This document shows positions 25,901 through 33,851 of a stretch of 52,646 nucleotides of DNA, in pieces; the stretch's first letter is position 1; every line of letters begins with the position of its first letter. Origin of the DNA: Mycobacterium sp. 852002-51163_SCH5372311 (GTDB lineage Bacteria; Actinomycetota; Actinomycetes; Mycobacteriales; Mycobacteriaceae); assembly GCF_001667115.1 (NCBI RefSeq), contig NZ_LZIJ01000190.1, positions 1 to 52,646 of the forward strand, written 5' to 3'. A model generated the notes under the pieces. That model was not told the origin of the DNA. It worked only from the letters and a program-made list of their open reading frames with translations, and made no database searches. The translations under genes were made by a program, and so were the position numbers.

Positions 25901-26418
25901 TACTGCACCGTCCCGATCAGGCCGCCGCTGGTCGTCGCGCCCGCCTGGCCGGTGACGCGAGCGATCCCGAAATCGATCAGGTAGGCGAAGTCGTCGTCGG
26001 TGACCAGGATGTTCGACGGCTTGACGTCGCGGTGCACCAGGCCGGCGTCGTGGACGGCCTGCAACGCCTTGGCGGTTTGTTCGACGATCAGTACGGCGCG
26101 CATCGGGTCCAGCGGGCCGGCCGAAACAAGTGCGTTCAGGTCGCGGCCGTTGATCAGTCGCATGTCGACGAAGAGCCGGCCCTCGATCTCCCCGTACGTG
26201 TGGATCGGCAGCACGTGCGGCTCGCTCAGCCTGGCGGCCGCGTGCGCCTCGCGCCGGAAGCGCCTTTTGAACGCGGCGTCCGCCGCAAAGTGTGACGGAA
26301 GTAGTTTCAATGCCACGACGCGATCGGTGGCGGTGTCGTACGCGCGCCACACTTCTCCCATGCCGCCGCGGGCGACCATTTCGATCAGCCGGTACTGCCC
26401 GAACGGAGTCCCTTTCAC
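22933..26418 (-). CDS. PknK-like soluble Ser/Thr protein kinase with AAA ATPase and TPR region
   Basis: 1161 residues. The N-terminal kinase domain (about 8-265) has a glycine loop 'ARGGMGEVWRAY', Lys38, catalytic H129-R130-D131 with 'DVKPSNI', DFG at 149-151 and 'GTVQYMAPE'. A linker leads to a STAND/MalT-like ATPase with Walker A 'GEAGIGKTT' near 340 and Walker B 'LVAVDDAQWLD' near 440. The C-terminal half is helical repeats of TPR type. No transmembrane helix is seen, unlike most mycobacterial kinases. The domain order equals PknK, but no LuxR helix-turn-helix follows the repeats. GTG 26418 with a GGAAGAG ribosome site is the start; the longer open frame is not coding. It diverges from the PAP2-lipid kinase gene across 166 nt. 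Confidence 0.88.
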   Translation of the reverse strand: MKGTPFGQYRLIEMVARGGMGEVWRAYDTATDRVVALKLLPSHFAADAAFKRRFRREAHAAARLSEPHVLPIHTYGEIEGRLFVDMRLINGRDLNALVSAGPLDPMRAVLIVEQTAKALQAVHDAGLVHRDVKPSNILVTDDDFAYLIDFGIARVTGQAGATTSGGLIGTVQYMAPERFTNGRVDTRSDVYSLACVLHECLTGSCPFPGDSVDQQLAGHLASPPPRPSTIGSVPRAFDGVIAKGMAKDPDERYATVTDLARAARDAVGTPPSSVQPAATINWPPPGRERQDVDAPATEQRPSEAIELAAAGVVSRAVELHAVTHFLASASARVSGLVIAGEAGIGKTTLWQAALDEAAERGFRVLSARVGATESVLAYASLADLIADIELDVFTGLPALQRLALDRVLLRANGTGPPTDQRVVAAAFLSVLEKVAIDGPVLVAVDDAQWLDTSSKEALAFAARRLKGPVGVLVAERVASDNDAVAPWLDLGRADAIERIQVRPMGLDGLRTLIGNKLGRTLPRRNLVRIAEISGGNPFYAIELARTIGDTSPSGELALPGTLTDLVSRRIGRLEGDVLDVLLAVACVADPTVELLAQVTRSSVEQTVELLEEAEGNGIVAFDGNRVRFSHPLLARGVYTAATPARRRRMHRALAEVVVLPELKARHLALSTVSADPEILQTLDEAAAAARARGAPAAAAELLDLAIGLGGDKPSRRIHSAGLHFEAGNTEQARATLESVMDQLRPGALRALAFNLLAGIRIYDNRFADAASLLKRALDDAKDNPAMLARTDLMLSMAEVNTGEFDEALHHAREAVTIADRLGVPALTSQALAYWAFVSFSHGSGLDPAALRRALELEDRDVDAPIYFRASLVNAMILAWTGRLEEGRVHVQALRQHCLERGAERDMMAVAGFLALIDIWRGAFTDAIQNVTDAVEYAEQLGGEDILIIPLTIRALVNAYVGQVGEARADAGAVIAGAHRCESARMAEWPTQTLGFLEVSLENYQAALTMLEPLLAGFNPAHGVELMMTWHLPDAIEAMIGLGRLDEAVPLIELLEQNGARLDRPWLQAVGARGRGMLLAAQGDLDAAERMAHQAMTAHESLPMPFERARTQLLLGQLQHRRGNRETARATLAEALRAFEEMRTPLWAKRARAEIARARVET

Positions 26419-26584
26419 AGCGTCTCTTCCAGGTCCTTCCCAGCTAGACCGGCGATCACTACCTTGGCTGAACGATAGACCTCGGTCACCAGCGGCCGCA
26501 GCCACTCGCGACGGCTTGCGTCGTCGAGGTTCGTCCGGGTTCGCCGGGACGGAACGCCTTCGCGTGCCGGTTAGGGTGGAGCCG

Positions 26585-28075
26585 ATGAACAGGCCCTGGC
26601 GTTCACGCGGCATCGAACAGATCACCCGCGGCCTGGGCTCGCTTGACCGCGAACTGTTCATGGCGATCGCCGACAGCCCAACGCCGTTGCTGGACACCGT
26701 GATGCCCCAGCTGACCCGGGCTGCGGACCACTCCAAACTGTGGTTCGCCATTGCCGCGGGTCTGGTGGCCACCAGGCGACCTTCCGCGCGGCGCGGCGCG
26801 GTCCGGGGGGTCGCGACGCTGGGAGCCGCCAGCCTCTTCACCAACCAGGTCGCCAAGCGGATCCGTCAGCGGCCCCGTCCCGCCAACGATTCGGTGCCAC
26901 TGATCAGGCGAGTCCGTCGCCGCCCGACCTCCAACTCGCTGCCGTCCGGGCACTCGGCCAGCGCCACCGCGTTCGCCGTCGGGGTGGGCCTGGAGAATCC
27001 GCCGGTGGGTTTCGGACTGGCGTTGCTGGCGGGGCTCGTCGGATTGTCGCGGGTGGCAACCGGCGCGCACTATCCCGGCGATGTGATCGCCGGATTCGGC
27101 ATCGGGGCCGGCATCGCGGTCCTCGGCGGGCGCCTGGTGCCGCCGCTCACCGCGGCCACCGCGCCGGAGACAGAACCGCTCCGGGTCGAGACACCGGAGC
27201 GGCCCGACGGCGACGGGGTAGTCCTGGTCGTCAACCCGGCGTCGGGCAGCGGCACCGGGGCTCGCGTCGCCGAGGAGGTGCGCGCCGAGCTGCCGAAGAC
27301 AGAGGTCGTGGACATCGGTCCGCACGACGATCCGGAGCAGGTGTTGCGAAGTGCCGCCGCACGCGCCGAGGTGCTAGCGGTGGGAGGTGGCGACGGGACG
27401 GTGTCGACCGCCGCCGCGGTGGCCAGCGAGGCGGGGCTGCCGCTGGCTGTTTTTCCCGCCGGGACGTTCAACCACTTCGCGAAGGACATCGGCTGCGACA
27501 CCGTGGCCCAAACCGTGGCGGCGATCCGGCGCGGCAGCGTGGCCCGCGTCGACCTGGTGTGCCTGAACGAAAGCCGGATGGTGGTCAACAACGCCAGCAT
27601 CGGCGCGTATCCCAAGTTCGTGCAGCGACGCGAAAAACTGGAGAAACGCATCGGCAAGCCACTGGCGAGCGTCTATGCGATGCTGCAAACCCTGCGCAAC
27701 GACCAACCCGTGCGGATCCGCTACGACAACAAGACCATTGAGACATCGCTGTTCTTCTTGGGCAACTCGGTATACCTGCCGACCGGATTCGCCCCGTCCC
27801 GTCGTACCCGCATGGATGACGGCCTGATCGATGTGCGCATCTTGGAAACCGGCCGCCGCTTCGCCAGGACCAGGATCCTGACCGCGTTGATCTGCGGACG
27901 TCTGCCCAGGAGCCCGCTCTACCACGAGATGCAGGTGCCGCAGTTCAGCTTCAGCGCCGTCGACGGTCCCACGGTCATCGCTCATGACGGCGAAGTCGGC
28001 GAGAGGTACGACGAGGTGAGCTTCAGTGCGCAGTACCGGGCGCTGCCCGTCTTTCGGCCGCTCCCGGAGCGCTAG
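26585..28075 (+). CDS. Bifunctional PAP2 phosphatase / diacylglycerol kinase-like protein
   Basis: 496 residues with two fused enzymes. The N-terminal part is a PAP2 acid phosphatase: K-x6-RP motif 'KRIRQRPRP', 'PSGHS' (120-124) and 'SRVATGAHYPGD' (155-166), with membrane segments around them. From about residue 210 a diacylglycerol-kinase-like catalytic domain follows, with 'VVNPASGSG', the nucleotide loop 'VGGGDGTVS' and 'FPAGTFNHFAKD'. One enzyme removes phosphate from a lipid phosphate, the other adds it to a lipid, so the fusion may set a balance of phosphatidate or an isoprenoid phosphate. ATG 26585 is preferred over the long upstream open frame, which runs antisense to the kinase gene. 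Confidence 0.88.
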   Translation: MNRPWRSRGIEQITRGLGSLDRELFMAIADSPTPLLDTVMPQLTRAADHSKLWFAIAAGLVATRRPSARRGAVRGVATLGAASLFTNQVAKRIRQRPRPANDSVPLIRRVRRRPTSNSLPSGHSASATAFAVGVGLENPPVGFGLALLAGLVGLSRVATGAHYPGDVIAGFGIGAGIAVLGGRLVPPLTAATAPETEPLRVETPERPDGDGVVLVVNPASGSGTGARVAEEVRAELPKTEVVDIGPHDDPEQVLRSAAARAEVLAVGGGDGTVSTAAAVASEAGLPLAVFPAGTFNHFAKDIGCDTVAQTVAAIRRGSVARVDLVCLNESRMVVNNASIGAYPKFVQRREKLEKRIGKPLASVYAMLQTLRNDQPVRIRYDNKTIETSLFFLGNSVYLPTGFAPSRRTRMDDGLIDVRILETGRRFARTRILTALICGRLPRSPLYHEMQVPQFSFSAVDGPTVIAHDGEVGERYDEVSFSAQYRALPVFRPLPER

Positions 28076-28097
28076 CCGGCGATTCGCTTGTGCACCT

Positions 28098-28188
28098 ACG
28101 GCTTTGGGCGTGAAACCTGGACGTTGGCGGTGAAGCCAGGGCGGAGATTCGCGCCGATTAGCCGCCCAGGATGCACGCCCAAAGCCGT
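28098..28188. repeat. Intergenic inverted repeat (14-bp perfect arms)
   Basis: ACGGCTTTGGGCGT (28098-28111) and ACGCCCAAAGCCGT (28175-28188) are perfect inverted repeats about 63 nt apart. The loop contains further pairable pieces (GTGAAGCCAGGGCGG / CCGCCCAGG). It fills the 151-nt gap between the converging PAP2-lipid kinase and AraC genes. It could act as a bidirectional terminator or be one copy of a dispersed mycobacterial intergenic repeat; its sequence theme resembles the block at 14812-14942. Confidence 0.6.
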
Positions 28189-28226
28189 GGTTTCACACTC
28201 GGTGACGCAGGCGGCGAGCAGCTGAG

Positions 28227-29057
28227 CTACGACGGCTCGCCACCGGGGCGACGGTAGGCCGACGGCGGCCGCCCCCACGCGCTGCGGAATGCGCGGGTAA
28301 ACGAACTGGCACTGTCGAAGCCGACCCGGGTCGCGACCTGAACAACGCTCAACTGAGGATCGGCGAGCAGCGCCGCGGCCTGCATGAGACGTGCTTGCTG
28401 GGTGTAGGCACGCCAGGTCATCTTCAACTCGCGCTCACACAGCCGTCGCAGCGAACGGGCGGACATGCCGGCAGCCGCGGCGGCATCATCAATATTGATG
28501 TCGGCCAAGGCATTACGTGTGTGCTTGAGAGCGGCGGCAAGTTGCGGGTGGTGGGTCGTGGGCAGGCTGAACGGACTCTGCGACTCCAGCAGTTCGGCCA
28601 GCAGCTCGGCGAAGCACTGGAAGTACGCATCGGCTGTCGAGTCTGACGACTGACGGTCGATGGGCCAGCGGCAGGCGTAGATGATCATCTGCCGGATCAG
28701 CGGGGTTACCGCCACGATTCCGGCACCCTGACGGGCCGGTTGCAGAAGGATCGGATGCAGAAAAATCGACACCGAGCGCACTTCGGTGTCGATCGTGCTG
28801 ATGTGGCCAAGCCCGGCGGGAATCCACGCCGCCTGTCGTTCGGACAAGATGTAGGCGCCCGCGTCCGTCTCGACTTCGAGCACACCTTGGACGACGTACT
28901 CCAGCTGGTGCAGATCGTGGGCGTGCCGTGCGGTGGTGACCGGCTCTCCTTCGTAGACGAACGCGCCCGCGGTGGGACGGCCTCCCTGGCGCATGTCGAC
29001 CATCACCGTCTTGTCCGCTGAGGACAAGGTTGTGGCCGTTTGTGCAGAGACAGTCAT
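28227..29057 (-). CDS. AraC-family transcriptional regulator
   Basis: 276 residues. The N-terminal half is a cupin-type sensor ('HAHDLHQLEYVVQGVLEVETDAG', 'WIPAGLGHIS'). The C-terminal ~100 residues form the double helix-turn-helix of AraC/XylS proteins ('IDDAAAAAGMSARSLRRLCERE', then 'VVQVATRVGFDSASSFTRAFRSAWGRPPSAYRR'). It diverges from the methyltransferase gene with only 27 nt between starts, so it probably regulates that gene and itself. The inducer is unknown. Confidence 0.88.
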   Translation of the reverse strand: MTVSAQTATTLSSADKTVMVDMRQGGRPTAGAFVYEGEPVTTARHAHDLHQLEYVVQGVLEVETDAGAYILSERQAAWIPAGLGHISTIDTEVRSVSIFLHPILLQPARQGAGIVAVTPLIRQMIIYACRWPIDRQSSDSTADAYFQCFAELLAELLESQSPFSLPTTHHPQLAAALKHTRNALADINIDDAAAAAGMSARSLRRLCERELKMTWRAYTQQARLMQAAALLADPQLSVVQVATRVGFDSASSFTRAFRSAWGRPPSAYRRPGGEPS

Positions 29058-29084
29058 CGCTCATCGATGGTACGACTGGGAGTC

Positions 29085-29780
29085 ATGTCAACCCAGTCCT
29101 TCACACCGGCCGCGGGTAACCCCAAGTGGACCAGGTACTACGACACCACCGTGGCGCTGCTGACGCGCGAACAGCGCTGGCGCTCGGCGACTGTTCGGCA
29201 GCTTCGGCCGGAGCCCGGTGATGTGATCGTCGATGTCGGCTGTGGGACAGCGTCTTTGGCGATCCTGATGAAGAGGTGTCAACCGGGCGCGCGCATCATC
29301 GGCGTGGACCCCGACCCCCAGGTGCTCGCCATTGCGCGTGCGAAGGTGCGTAAAGCCGGCCTAGACGTCGAAGCCATCGAAGCCATCGAAGCCATCGAAT
29401 TCGTCCAGGGCATGGGCGACAAGGCCGCCGAGCTCGTCGGCCCGGGAACCGCGACCAAGACGGTCTCCAGCCTGGTGCTGCACCAGTGTCCGGTGCCGAT
29501 GAAGCTGGCGATCATCACCAACATGTTCAACTTGTTGCGGCCCGGCGGTGAACTGGTGATCACCGACTTCGGTTTGCAACGCAGCGCCCTGATGCGGCTG
29601 GGGTTCCGGATCGTCCAGCGGGTCGACGGAAAGGCGGATACCCAGCCAAATGCGGACGGGATATTGCCAGAACTGATCAAGCGAGCCGGTTTTGTGGACG
29701 TCACCGAAGCATCGGTGATTCCCACCGTCTCGGGATCCCTGTCGATCTACCACGCCAGGCGGCCGTCGCAGTGCCAGTGA
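29085..29780 (+). CDS. Class I SAM-dependent methyltransferase
   Basis: 231 residues with a standard Rossmann methyltransferase core: motif I 'VIVDVGCGTAS', then 'IGVDPDPQ' with the acidic ribose-binding residue, and a late 'LLRPGGELVITDFG'. The start is ATG 29085, 15 codons inside a longer open frame that runs into the AraC promoter. A 9-nt triplet expansion inside the gene inserts the peptide E-A-I-E-A-I-E-A-I. The methyl acceptor cannot be told. It is divergent from the AraC-type regulator, its likely controller. Confidence 0.82.
   Translation: MSTQSFTPAAGNPKWTRYYDTTVALLTREQRWRSATVRQLRPEPGDVIVDVGCGTASLAILMKRCQPGARIIGVDPDPQVLAIARAKVRKAGLDVEAIEAIEAIEFVQGMGDKAAELVGPGTATKTVSSLVLHQCPVPMKLAIITNMFNLLRPGGELVITDFGLQRSALMRLGFRIVQRVDGKADTQPNADGILPELIKRAGFVDVTEASVIPTVSGSLSIYHARRPSQCQ
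29370..29396 (+). repeat. Three tandem copies of a 9-bp unit inside the methyltransferase gene
   Basis: GAAGCCATC is repeated exactly three times (29370, 29379, 29388), encoding Glu-Ala-Ile each time, and a fourth partial GAA follows. The length is a multiple of three, so copy number changes keep the frame. It lies in the region after motif II of the methyltransferase, where a surface loop is likely. Confidence 0.85.
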
Positions 29781-29848
29781 ATTATGAGGTTGTTATGTGT
29801 CGCGCAGCGTTGCTGTGAGCCACCCGCGCACCCCGATAGCCTCGCGAC

Positions 29849-30913
29849 ATGTTCGCGGTGCAGCCCGCAAAGGTGCTGGCCATCGTCGTCGCGGCCGTCG
29901 TCTCCGCGAACGGCTGCAGCAACTCGACGCGCCCACCGGCGTCGAGTCCGAGTGCCGCATCGAACCCGAGCGGCGCGACCCGTTCGCTGTTCACCACCGC
30001 CGTGCCGTGGAACGCCGACATCTCCGGCGCCGCCAAGGCCGAGCGATCCGATGCGATCATTCACGCGCTGCGCGCGATGGGCGGATGGGGCACCGGTGGC
30101 TTGCACGTCGATTTCTCGATGCCGGTCTTTTTCGCGGACAGTAATGCCCCTCGGGTTCAGGTCGTCGGCACTGACGACTATTGCTACGGCGGCCGGGACT
30201 GCGACACTGTACCCGCGCGCATGCCGCTGCCGGCCAACGCCTACTTCGAAGGCTCGTCCGATCTCACCTGCGACACCAGCGGTGCCACCGAAGGCCAGGA
30301 AGACTGCCATCTGCTCGTCGTCGATCGCGACCAGCACAAGCTCTACGAGATCTATCACGGTAACAAGTCGGGCGAAAACCTCACGGCGCAAGGGTTTTTC
30401 GTGTGGGACCTGGCCAGGCAATACCCCGACACCTTGCGCGGAGACCAGTGCACCAGCGCGGACGCGGCCGGGTTCCCGATCGCCGCGCTGACACCGACCG
30501 CGGACGAAGTCGCCTCCGGGACAGTCGATCACGCCATTCGCTTCATCCTGCCGAACAATCGGATGAAGGCGGGCGCCTATGTGCGTCCGGCCACCCACGC
30601 GGGCGGTCCGGACAGCGCCGACGCGAATGCGCCGCCATACGGCGTGCGATTTCGGCTGCGACCCGATTTCGACGAGTCGGGCTATTCCAAGCCTGAACGG
30701 GTGGTCATCGCGGCTCTCAAGAAGTACGGGATGCTGCTGTCCGACGGTGGGCAGGTTCCACTCACATTCGCCGACGACCGGACGAGCACCAAGAAGTGGG
30801 CCGAATTGGGTATCAGCTCCCAGTCGTTCAACCGCATCACGGTCGACCAGTTCGAGGTGGTTCAGCTCGATGCTGAGGTCAAACTCACCTATGACTGCGT
30901 CCGCAACCCTTGA
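29849..30913 (+). CDS. Putative lipoprotein, unknown function
   Basis: 354 residues. A short hydrophobic leader ends in the lipobox 'SANGC' with the lipid-bearing Cys at residue 23, followed by a low-complexity Ser/Pro/Ala linker. The mature part is rich in cysteines (several C...C pairs such as 'YCYGGRDCD', 'LTCDTSG', 'EDCHLL') and contains 'HVDFSMPVFF', 'NKLYEIYHG'-like aromatic stretches and 'LPNNRMKAGAYVRPATHAGGP'. That last segment recalls secreted proteins seen in actinobacteria, but I cannot name the family. It probably sits on the outer face of the cytoplasmic membrane. Confidence 0.75.
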   Translation: MFAVQPAKVLAIVVAAVVSANGCSNSTRPPASSPSAASNPSGATRSLFTTAVPWNADISGAAKAERSDAIIHALRAMGGWGTGGLHVDFSMPVFFADSNAPRVQVVGTDDYCYGGRDCDTVPARMPLPANAYFEGSSDLTCDTSGATEGQEDCHLLVVDRDQHKLYEIYHGNKSGENLTAQGFFVWDLARQYPDTLRGDQCTSADAAGFPIAALTPTADEVASGTVDHAIRFILPNNRMKAGAYVRPATHAGGPDSADANAPPYGVRFRLRPDFDESGYSKPERVVIAALKKYGMLLSDGGQVPLTFADDRTSTKKWAELGISSQSFNRITVDQFEVVQLDAEVKLTYDCVRNP

Positions 30914-31037
30914 CCGGTAGGGCAAAGCCGTTGACGCCGAAGCCGAGGCCGACGAATAGGCCGATCCGCGGATAATCAACCGGCTCAACGCGATCGACGC
31001 CGACGGCGTGTTCGGGTGACCAGTTGCGCCTGAGGGG

Positions 31038-31059
31038 AGCGCCTGACGTTCGGGGCGCT
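31038..31059 (+). terminator. Possible weak stem-loop terminator
   Basis: AGCGCC (31038-31043) and GGCGCT (31054-31059) pair around a 10-nt loop and are followed by TTCGT, in the 226-nt gap between two same-strand lipoprotein genes. The T tract is very short, so termination is only possible. The rest of the gap shows nothing else recognisable apart from the AGGAAGG ribosome site at 31124 for the next gene. Confidence 0.3.
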
Positions 31060-31139
31060 TTCGTCAGAAGGCATCAGAAAAGTTGTACGCAACGGCGCAC
31101 TCTGGCTTAGGCTCCATCCCATCAGGAAGGGCACTCACC

Positions 31140-31907
31140 ATGCGCCAGCTAACAGCCGCGGTCGCCGTTGCCGCGATAGGGATCTTGGTCGCGGGCTGCG
31201 GGGGTGGCGACAAGGGCGGATCCGCTTCGTCATCGCCTGCCGGCACAAAGACCACTGCTCCGAGCCCGTCGAAGCCTCCTCTCGCCCAGGCCGCGTTGGC
31301 GGGTCTCTTGCTCAATCCAGCCGAGATCGACGCCGCACTGGGTGCTACCGGAGCAAAGCCCACGGAGACCACCGACGCGTTGACAGAAGACAAAACGGCC
31401 AGCACCTTTTCTCCGGGGTACAAGTTTCCGCCCGAATGCCTCTACGCCAGCGCCGCGGGCGTGGCCCCGGTCTATGCCGGCAGCGGAAACACCGCGGTTC
31501 ATCGGGAACGTGACGTGGTGTCCCTTCCCCCGGAATCGAACGATCCTGACCCCCAGGTGAACCAGGTCGTGGTGTTGTTCCCTTCCCCCAAAGAGGCGAA
31601 GGCGTTTTTCGAGAACTCCACCAAGGCCTGGCCGGCCTGCGCCAACCGCCAGGACACCGCTCCCGCCGATGCCAACAACCCCGAGATCCATTGGGCGGTG
31701 GGACCCGTTTCCTCGGCCAACGGCATGTTGAACACGACCGTTTCCGTGACGGTGAACTCGAATGGCACCAGCACGTCCGCGAGTTGTCAACGGGCCCTGA
31801 CCGTCCGCAACAACGTCGCGATTGATATCGAGGCGTGCCGCAAGGAACCCGGGGATGTGGCCGTCAACATCGCCAATCAGATCGCCGGCAAAGTGGACAA
31901 GCAGTAG
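31140..31907 (+). CDS. Lipoprotein with PknH-like extracellular sensor domain
   Basis: 255 residues. The leader ends in the lipobox 'LVAGC' with Cys20, followed by a Gly/Ser/Thr/Pro-rich spacer. The mature domain has paired cysteines and the pattern 'NPAEIDAALGATG', 'PPECLYASAAGVAPVYAGSG' and 'FPSPKEAKAFFENSTKAWPACANR', ending 'VAVNIANQIAGKVDKQ'. This fits the extracellular sensor domain of PknH and of LppH-type lipoproteins. It probably binds an envelope ligand at the cell surface. ATG 31140 with an AGGAAGG site 9 nt upstream is the start. It converges with the hydrolase gene at 31917. Confidence 0.82.
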   Translation: MRQLTAAVAVAAIGILVAGCGGGDKGGSASSSPAGTKTTAPSPSKPPLAQAALAGLLLNPAEIDAALGATGAKPTETTDALTEDKTASTFSPGYKFPPECLYASAAGVAPVYAGSGNTAVHRERDVVSLPPESNDPDPQVNQVVVLFPSPKEAKAFFENSTKAWPACANRQDTAPADANNPEIHWAVGPVSSANGMLNTTVSVTVNSNGTSTSASCQRALTVRNNVAIDIEACRKEPGDVAVNIANQIAGKVDKQ

Positions 31908-31916
31908 TGCCCAGGA

Positions 31917-33686
31917 TCAGTAATCGGCGACCGCCTTCTTCACGACGGCGTCGGCGTCTTCGGTAAGCAAAAACCGCTCAGCGACAAGCGATTCGGCGAC
32001 TGCGCGAACTGCAGCCGCGTAGTCGTCGCGGGTCGGATACCTTTCGGTCACCGACGGCCGCCCTGGCGGGTAAGCCAACTTGCTGCCGATCCGCTCGTAG
32101 AGCACGTCGGGCAGCTCGTCGGCATGCCGCCTGGGATTCCAGCCGGTGTAGGTGGCGAGTGGGGCGGCGACCGCAGGCAGCCGTATGCCGGCAATCTCAT
32201 TACCGTCCGCGTCGACCGCAGAAACCACGTCGACGTACGTTTCGCCCAGACGCACGGGCCAACGACCAATGCCGCGATCGGCGTCCGGTCCAAGATCGAC
32301 AGAGCGCGCGTATCTGAGCGAGGCGGGATCCGGCGCTGCGGCGTGGAAGAAACCGGACAGCACTTCCTTGCGGGAGACGGCAGTGCCGTCGCTGGTCCGC
32401 GGGACCTGGCTGGGCGGGGGCTCGACGCCGTCGGTGACCCAGTTTTCCAGCGCGACCAGCAGCGCCCGGTTCACCGGCGTGACGTCCAGGCGGTGCACTG
32501 GATTGGCGGCCGGCAACGCCGCCTTGATCTGACTGCTTCCGAAGTGGTCACTGCCCGCGATCAGATACGTCCGGACGTCGGGATCCTCCGGCAGGTCCTG
32601 GCCGGTGTAGGGGTCCACGTGCAGCAGTGCACCGTCACCGTGCCAGTACTCGGACGCGCTGTTGGTGAAGATCAGCTTCGGCACACAGCCGAGCTCGCGC
32701 TGGCGGGCCAGCAGGTCGGCGTGCCCGAAAGGAGTGAGGTTGCCGAAGCCGTTGGATTGCGCGACGGACGGCTGTGCGTAGCGGTGGTTGAACTCCCCGG
32801 TGAAGGCGCCGGCGAAGTCGCTGAAGACGCCGTCGAAAACCGGCATGCCGGATTCGTCGATGTTCAGCCCTTCGGATACGAATTGGCGCAGCAGCCGACC
32901 CGATTGCGAGACGCCGTAGGCGAAGGTGTGGTCGATGCCGTCGGCTCTCAGATGCGCGACGATGTCGCGGATCGCCAGCAATCCGCAACCGGCGACGGGC
33001 GCCAGCGCTGTCCGATACACCAACTCGTACCAATGGAAGGGTTTGAATCCACCGTCAACCGTCAAGTGTGTCTCGTCGGTGAACCGCCAGGCCTGTCGCG
33101 GGACCGTCGTGGGCTCGGCGTCCGGTGACGTCCGGACGGTCAGAACGGCTTCGGGGTCGTCGACGTCGACCGTCGGGTAGTCGGTGAAGGTGAACAGCTC
33201 CCGGGCTCCGGGCACCGCGTCGAGTTCGGGTGCCGAAAAGCTCAGTGCGTGCACGTCACTCGCCGTGTCGGAGCGCCATTCCAGCCGCATGAAGCCAGGC
33301 GGGACGTCTGCTTGCGGAGCGGTCAGGCCCAGGATCGCCGGCCCGCGCTGCACGTCCCACTGCCACCCGCAGGACGCGATCGTCCACCCACGGTCGAGCA
33401 GGAATCCGTTCTTGAGCCAAGGCGCGTAGGTGGGCACACCGCGGTTGGGGACGACGAACAGCAGCTTGCCAGAGTCGTTGCCACCGTCGACAGGGCGAAG
33501 CAGGCGGAGGTCGGCGTCATAGCGAACCAGCCCGTCGTCGTCGCGAGGCGCGTGGTCCAGGTCGACAATGCGCTTGTTGCAGGGGCTGTCGGGGTCGACC
33601 GCGAAGTGGACGGTCGCCTCCACCCACTCGTAGCGGGTGTCGGTGTGCGGGTACACCTTATGGGTGTGAACTGACTCGACGGTCAT
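31917..33686 (-). CDS. Alpha/beta-hydrolase domain protein (Abhydrolase_10 type)
   Basis: 589 residues, with no signal peptide. The nucleophile elbow is G-V-S-Q-S-G, with Ser260. The N-terminal part has 'LLFVVPNRGVPTYAPW' and 'LDRGWTIASCGWQWDV', as in the 'alpha/beta hydrolase domain' group found in actinobacteria and proteobacteria. Its length is normal for that group. Esterase or amidase action on a lipid-like substrate is likely, not shown. The gene is the first in its direction after a 165-nt gap, which holds the CAAGAAT-type element at 33752-33770. Confidence 0.78.
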   Translation of the reverse strand: MTVESVHTHKVYPHTDTRYEWVEATVHFAVDPDSPCNKRIVDLDHAPRDDDGLVRYDADLRLLRPVDGGNDSGKLLFVVPNRGVPTYAPWLKNGFLLDRGWTIASCGWQWDVQRGPAILGLTAPQADVPPGFMRLEWRSDTASDVHALSFSAPELDAVPGARELFTFTDYPTVDVDDPEAVLTVRTSPDAEPTTVPRQAWRFTDETHLTVDGGFKPFHWYELVYRTALAPVAGCGLLAIRDIVAHLRADGIDHTFAYGVSQSGRLLRQFVSEGLNIDESGMPVFDGVFSDFAGAFTGEFNHRYAQPSVAQSNGFGNLTPFGHADLLARQRELGCVPKLIFTNSASEYWHGDGALLHVDPYTGQDLPEDPDVRTYLIAGSDHFGSSQIKAALPAANPVHRLDVTPVNRALLVALENWVTDGVEPPPSQVPRTSDGTAVSRKEVLSGFFHAAAPDPASLRYARSVDLGPDADRGIGRWPVRLGETYVDVVSAVDADGNEIAGIRLPAVAAPLATYTGWNPRRHADELPDVLYERIGSKLAYPPGRPSVTERYPTRDDYAAAVRAVAESLVAERFLLTEDADAVVKKAVADY

Positions 33687-33751
33687 GTCAGCTCCTTGGC
33701 GGTGGGGTCGTATCGGCAGCGCCGCCGTGGTCCCGTCAAGGATCTCGCAGA

Positions 33752-33770
33752 CGTCTTAAAAAATTCTTGG
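33752..33770 (-). promoter_or_regulatory. CAAGAAT-type upstream element (site 1)
   Basis: On the minus strand this reads CCAAGAATTTTTTAAGACG, ending 65 nt before the start of the hydrolase gene (33686). Two related sites lie at similar distance before the TauD-type gene and the AbrB-type gene. Eleven of 19 positions agree in all three. It is probably an operator or promoter element of a shared regulator; no protein is assigned. Confidence 0.45.
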
Positions 33771-33851
33771 AAACCTTTGTGGTGGTGGACTCAGACGTCG
33801 TGCGGCCGTGTCGATTCCGCAGTGTGTTGTGCGAACCGATTGCGCGCGAAG

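Noticed and set aside
26000..26584. Plus-strand open frame extending upstream of the PAP2-lipid kinase gene
   Set aside because: It runs antisense to the kinase domain of the PknK-like gene; family similarity begins only at ATG 26585.
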